In this document: positions 49,067 to 52,698 of the stretch, piece by piece
Numbering within the stretch: position 1 is the stretch's first letter
Layout: each line of letters opens with the position of its first letter
DNA from: an uncultured bacterium
GTDB taxonomy: Bacteria > Patescibacteriota > Patescibacteriia > Patescibacteriales > SZUA-104
Reading direction: 5' to 3'
Length of the DNA stretch: 52,698 nucleotides
NCBI GenBank assembly: GCA_913009695.1
Contig: CAJVWV010000005.1
Location: forward strand, 1 to 52,698
Made by a program: the position numbers and the translations under genes
The notes under the pieces: model-generated
Databases searched by the model: none
Told to the model about the DNA's origin: nothing
The model's input: only the letters and a program-made list of their open reading frames with translations

Positions 49067-49177
49067 AATGCGCTTCGCTAAAATAAAAAATTAAATATAA
49101 AATATAAAAAATATTTCTTATATAAACTAAAACAAACCCCGAATACTCGAGATGTGTATAATTTAAATTACTATTAT

Positions 49178-49206
49178 AATTTAACAAAACTTCTTAAATA
49201 AGTCAA
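49178..49206 (-). promoter_or_regulatory. candidate promoter of the str operon
   Basis: TTGACT - 17 nt - TAAATT on minus strand upstream of rpsL. Confidence 0.45.
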
Positions 49207-49542
49207 CCCCGAACCAACTTTTACCAAGTTTATTAAATAATTGCCTTATTATTATCAAAAGTGGTACGGGGCTAGGAGGTTCCCGTAATTATTGAGAATA
49301 AAAATATTATGAGAGGCCAAAGCAAACTAAAAATACCGAACATTAGCAAAATTAATAAAAATAAAAAACACAAAACTCCTAATTAAAAGAATATTTTCTT
49401 CATAAAATATTCTCCTTTACTATTTTAATCTGATGCTGTTGCAAGTATACCCACTATCAAAAGCCCACCATGAGCCTTGCCAGATCGCCACCTGTCGCTA
49501 AATTTTTAACTATCTCCAATTCTGGCATCGCAAAACCTCCCT

Positions 49543-51903
49543 TTAATCTACATCCGTCCATGTGCAAGTTTTGTTTATCGTAACCCATGTTGCACCTGTC
49601 CATTCTATTGATAGATACTCGCCTGTAAGGTCAAATAAACAATAATTCAAAGTTGTATCACCACCATTATCAGCATCATCCCAGGGGGATATTGTTATTT
49701 GAGCAGTATCGTCAGCATCCCCAAGTTGCATATAAAAAGTTTTCTTCTGCCCAACCCGCATACCCACGCCAACAACAGCGGTTATAACATTGTTGTCAGC
49801 AGTATCATTATTAATCCATATTGTGTCGTAAACAAGATAGGATGTTGTTTTGGCAAGAGGGTTATCATCCCAAGTCCATCTTTCATTCATGTTATCTTTT
49901 ATCCAAATGTTAGGTTCTTCGGTTGCCTTAATTTCCTTCGCATCTTCTGTTGTTACACCCTTAAAATTATTATCAGTAACATATACCTCGTTAGCATTTA
50001 AAAGGTATAATCCCCTCTGTGAAGTGCCTGCTATATTGTCAGTTATGTTATTATTGGCAATGGTTGTAAAGGCATCTGTGTCAGATGTGAATTGAATAAC
50101 AAGACCGAAATCAGCTCCTCCCCCCGTTGAGTTATTCGCTATGGTGTTGCCTGTTATATCAAGATAAGTTGAATCGAAAGATATCATCCCTTTCTCTGTA
50201 TTTTCTACTATTGTATTCCCTGTAATAGTTCCATTTATAGCTTCAGCTATGGAAATACCTTGTACACAATTTTTTACGGTATTGTTACTAATCGTAAAAC
50301 CATCTACCCCGTTGGTTGTATCTGAGCCACTTATGGAGATACAATTACTTGCAGCAGTTTCGTTAGTTATCGTATTCCCTGTAATAATGATGTTATTTGC
50401 CTTAAAATTTACACGGTTAGAGTTTGCTAAAATACCACTTCCTGCCATATTTTTAACTATATTATTCGCTATTATTATATCGTGTGACGCGGGAAAGGTT
50501 GAATCTACATCTAACAAAACGCAAATACCTCTACCGCCTGACAGTGCCCCCGTATTATCATGAATATAATTATCTGATGCGTCTATGTTATTTGAACCAT
50601 CTTCTATCTCGATACCACATGAATTTGCGTGATCGCCAAATAAATTATAAATATTATTATTTGTGACAATTCCATTGTAAGAAGTACCGATGATACTTAC
50701 TCCATCATCACCACACTCAGATATCTCATTGCCGGTAATTTCAAAATTAGTAGAAGCATTTGTCAATTCTACACATCCTGCCTCTGCCCCTTTTATCTTC
50801 ACCCCCTGAATGACAAGGTTATTAACCTCTGTCATTAAAATATTATTAAACGAAACATGACCCGTACTGTCTAAAAAACCACCTGTGATTTTTATATCGG
50901 TGTTCCCGTTTGTAACATCGCTATTTTTAAATGGTGCTGAAGTTTGGGATATCCTTCCCTGTATCTCAATCCATGTATATGAGGGAATATCAAGAATTGA
51001 ATCAAATGCGAAATCACCCTGAAGTACAACTTTTTCATGCCACGTTCTGCCATGAGTGTAGGTCGCTGTTATGTCTGTCGCTGTTTCTGGTTCGTCAGGG
51101 TTCGGAAATACTAAAGTGACTTTACCAGTGACATAATTAATAGTACAAGACGTAATTAATGCTGTACCGGTACCACCCTGATTACAGTCAGTTGAGCCAA
51201 TAGCATTCCCAGTATCAAGGATAGTATATTCTGTGCTATCGTTCTCAGAAGTCCATTTTAATGTAAGCGTTGTAGGGTCAATGGCAAGTAAGAAAAACTC
51301 AAATGTTACCTTAGTACCATCAGGAGATGTATCAACCACTATATCTGTTTCCTGCACCGTAACATCTGGAAGATTATTCATTGCAGACTCTATTACTGTC
51401 TCTGGGTCTGTCCCTGAGTAATCAATAGCGCCTGTCAATCCATTCTCTGCGTAATATGTAGCCCCTGATTTATAGACTATATAAGCAGCCCCTTTATGGA
51501 GTCCGCCTCCTGTCACCGTTAAGTCGCCAGTAATGGTAGTAGTAGCTAAATATGAATTTTCACTAACTGTTAAAACTGTAGTTGAGGCGTTTCCAAGCGT
51601 GGTCAAGCCAGTAATATTTAAAGTTCCGGTTGTGCTTAAGTTTTCATTACCAAAACTAATAGAACCGCTTGCGTCAGTAATAGATCCGTCAGCCAGAATT
51701 AAACCGTTTGAGCCGCCGATGTATCCCGTACCGCTTACGGAAAACAGGGTGGAAGAAGCATTACCCATTGTTGTTAATCCGGTTGCTGTTAATGTTCCGG
51801 TAGTAGAAATATCAGTGCCGACAATAGTGGCGGCATAAATAATCCCCGTGCAAGCTAGCGCGGCGATTAGTGAAGTTAGAGTGATTTTTAAAAATCCCCC
51901 CAA
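49543..51903 (-). CDS. secreted right-handed beta-helix (pectate-lyase-like) surface protein
   Basis: Signal-like ITLTSLIAALACTGIIYA, repeated TLTATGLTTMGNASSTLFSVSG, then NNxI...GNTI beta-helix repeats. Confidence 0.8.
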   Translation of the reverse strand: MGGFLKITLTSLIAALACTGIIYAATIVGTDISTTGTLTATGLTTMGNASSTLFSVSGTGYIGGSNGLILADGSITDASGSISFGNENLSTTGTLNITGLTTLGNASTTVLTVSENSYLATTTITGDLTVTGGGLHKGAAYIVYKSGATYYAENGLTGAIDYSGTDPETVIESAMNNLPDVTVQETDIVVDTSPDGTKVTFEFFLLAIDPTTLTLKWTSENDSTEYTILDTGNAIGSTDCNQGGTGTALITSCTINYVTGKVTLVFPNPDEPETATDITATYTHGRTWHEKVVLQGDFAFDSILDIPSYTWIEIQGRISQTSAPFKNSDVTNGNTDIKITGGFLDSTGHVSFNNILMTEVNNLVIQGVKIKGAEAGCVELTNASTNFEITGNEISECGDDGVSIIGTSYNGIVTNNNIYNLFGDHANSCGIEIEDGSNNIDASDNYIHDNTGALSGGRGICVLLDVDSTFPASHDIIIANNIVKNMAGSGILANSNRVNFKANNIIITGNTITNETAASNCISISGSDTTNGVDGFTISNNTVKNCVQGISIAEAINGTITGNTIVENTEKGMISFDSTYLDITGNTIANNSTGGGADFGLVIQFTSDTDAFTTIANNNITDNIAGTSQRGLYLLNANEVYVTDNNFKGVTTEDAKEIKATEEPNIWIKDNMNERWTWDDNPLAKTTSYLVYDTIWINNDTADNNVITAVVGVGMRVGQKKTFYMQLGDADDTAQITISPWDDADNGGDTTLNYCLFDLTGEYLSIEWTGATWVTINKTCTWTDVD

Positions 51904-51960
51904 CCCCCCTTTACTAAAGGGGGGAGTTTTAAAATTTATTTTAGAGAAACGGCCTTTACT

Positions 51961-51999
51961 CCCTCCCTCTCTCTCCCTCCCTCCCTCTCTCTCTCTCTG
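51961..51999. repeat. polypyrimidine (CCCTCC/CT)n tract
   Basis: CCCTCCCTCTCTCTCCCTCCCTCCCTCTCTCTCTCTCTG. Confidence 0.95.
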
Positions 52000-52095
52000 A
52001 TTTCACGTTATTATTATTGAAGTTAGTTTTTTGCATATACATACTAATAAAATTGCGGATATTGATTATCCACAGTTTAATGAATTATGATCATA

Positions 52096-52600
52096 TTATA
52101 GCACAAACTCATCAAAATTTTTAGGCGTTATAATTTTAAACTCGCTGTTTTTATAATTTTGCCAAAGCGCCGGCTGTCTTATTTTTTTATCCTTAAATTT
52201 AAATTCAAAGCCGTAAAGCTTGCCGTCTCGCTCTTCCACCCAGTCAATCTCGGTTTTCGTAAAAGTTCTCCAAAAATAATTATTTGAATAAATATTATGG
52301 TAAGCTAAATATTTTAATCTTTCAACAATGATAAAATTCTCCCAAAGAGCGCCGACATCGTTTCTGGAGTCAAGCGAATTAAAATTATTGATAATGGCAT
52401 TTCGGATTCCAATATCATAAAAATAAATTTTTTTGGATTTTGATATTTCCTTTCTCTTGTTCGTGTAATACGGTGGGAGCCTGAATATGATGAAATTTTT
52501 TTCTAGCAGATCAACATATCTTTCAACTGTTTTTTTGTCAATCCCGACGGTATTCGCGAGCTCGTTGTAAGAAACCTCGGAGCCAATTTGCAAAGCAATG
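52096..52600 (-). CDS. DUF4143 ATPase C-terminal fragment, 5' truncated by adapter
   Basis: ELANTVGIDKKTVERYVDLLEKNFIIFRLPPYYTNKRKEISKSKKIYFYDIGIRNAII; ORF start MCSSDL is adapter-derived. Confidence 0.85.
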
Positions 52601-52698
52601 AGATCGGAAGAGCACACGTCTGAACTCCAGTCACACTGATATATCTCGTATGCCGTCTTCTGCTTGAAAAAAAAAAAAAAAAAAAATCAAAAACATCC
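52601..52698 (+). other. Illumina TruSeq adapter (reverse orientation, index ACTGATAT) followed by poly-A read-through
   Basis: AGATCGGAAGAGCACACGTCTGAACTCCAGTCACACTGATATATCTCGTATGCCGTCTTCTGCTTG then ~20 A; index is the reverse complement of the one at the 5' end. Confidence 0.98.

Noticed and set aside
31734-49094. Plus-strand ORFs across the ribosomal operon (e.g. 40863-41399, 33200-33649, 43723-44160, 47018-47377)
   Set aside because: Antisense shadows of well-supported ribosomal and elongation factor genes.

Overview
AT-rich ~52.7 kb contig that reads as a Candidate Phyla Radiation (Patescibacteria, Parcubacteria-like) genome fragment. Almost all genes are on the minus strand. Backbone: str/S10/spc ribosomal block (S12-S7-fusA-...-tuf-S10-L3-L4-L23-L2-S19-L22-S3-L16-L29-S17-L14-L24-L5-S14-S8-L6-L18-S5-L15-secY, with no L30) followed by adk, map, ruvX, recO, aspS, pyrF/pyrE-like, scpA/scpB, dacA, tpiA, fba, mutM, rubrerythrin, superoxide reductase and L33. 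Both contig ends are untrimmed Illumina TruSeq adapter, which truncates the terminal genes and creates chimeric ORFs. Most unusual signals: (1) nearly every intergenic spacer carries its own 7-8 nt tandem-word array, usually followed by its inverted complement, and the same arrays occur in frame inside RecO, RuvX, L3 and L4; (2) small palindromic elements sit in frame inside MutM, AspS, Map, L23 and others, resembling Rickettsia palindromic elements; (3) a tRNA-Thr(GGT)/GIY-YIG nuclease cassette is flanked by two hairpin-replaced tRNA-Thr-like sequences; (4) decayed genes absent from the ORF track (DsrC/TusE-like, HicB-like, SPASM remnant) and a double-truncation junction between an MFS transporter and a serine recombinase. 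All homology calls are from reading the sequence; no searches were run.
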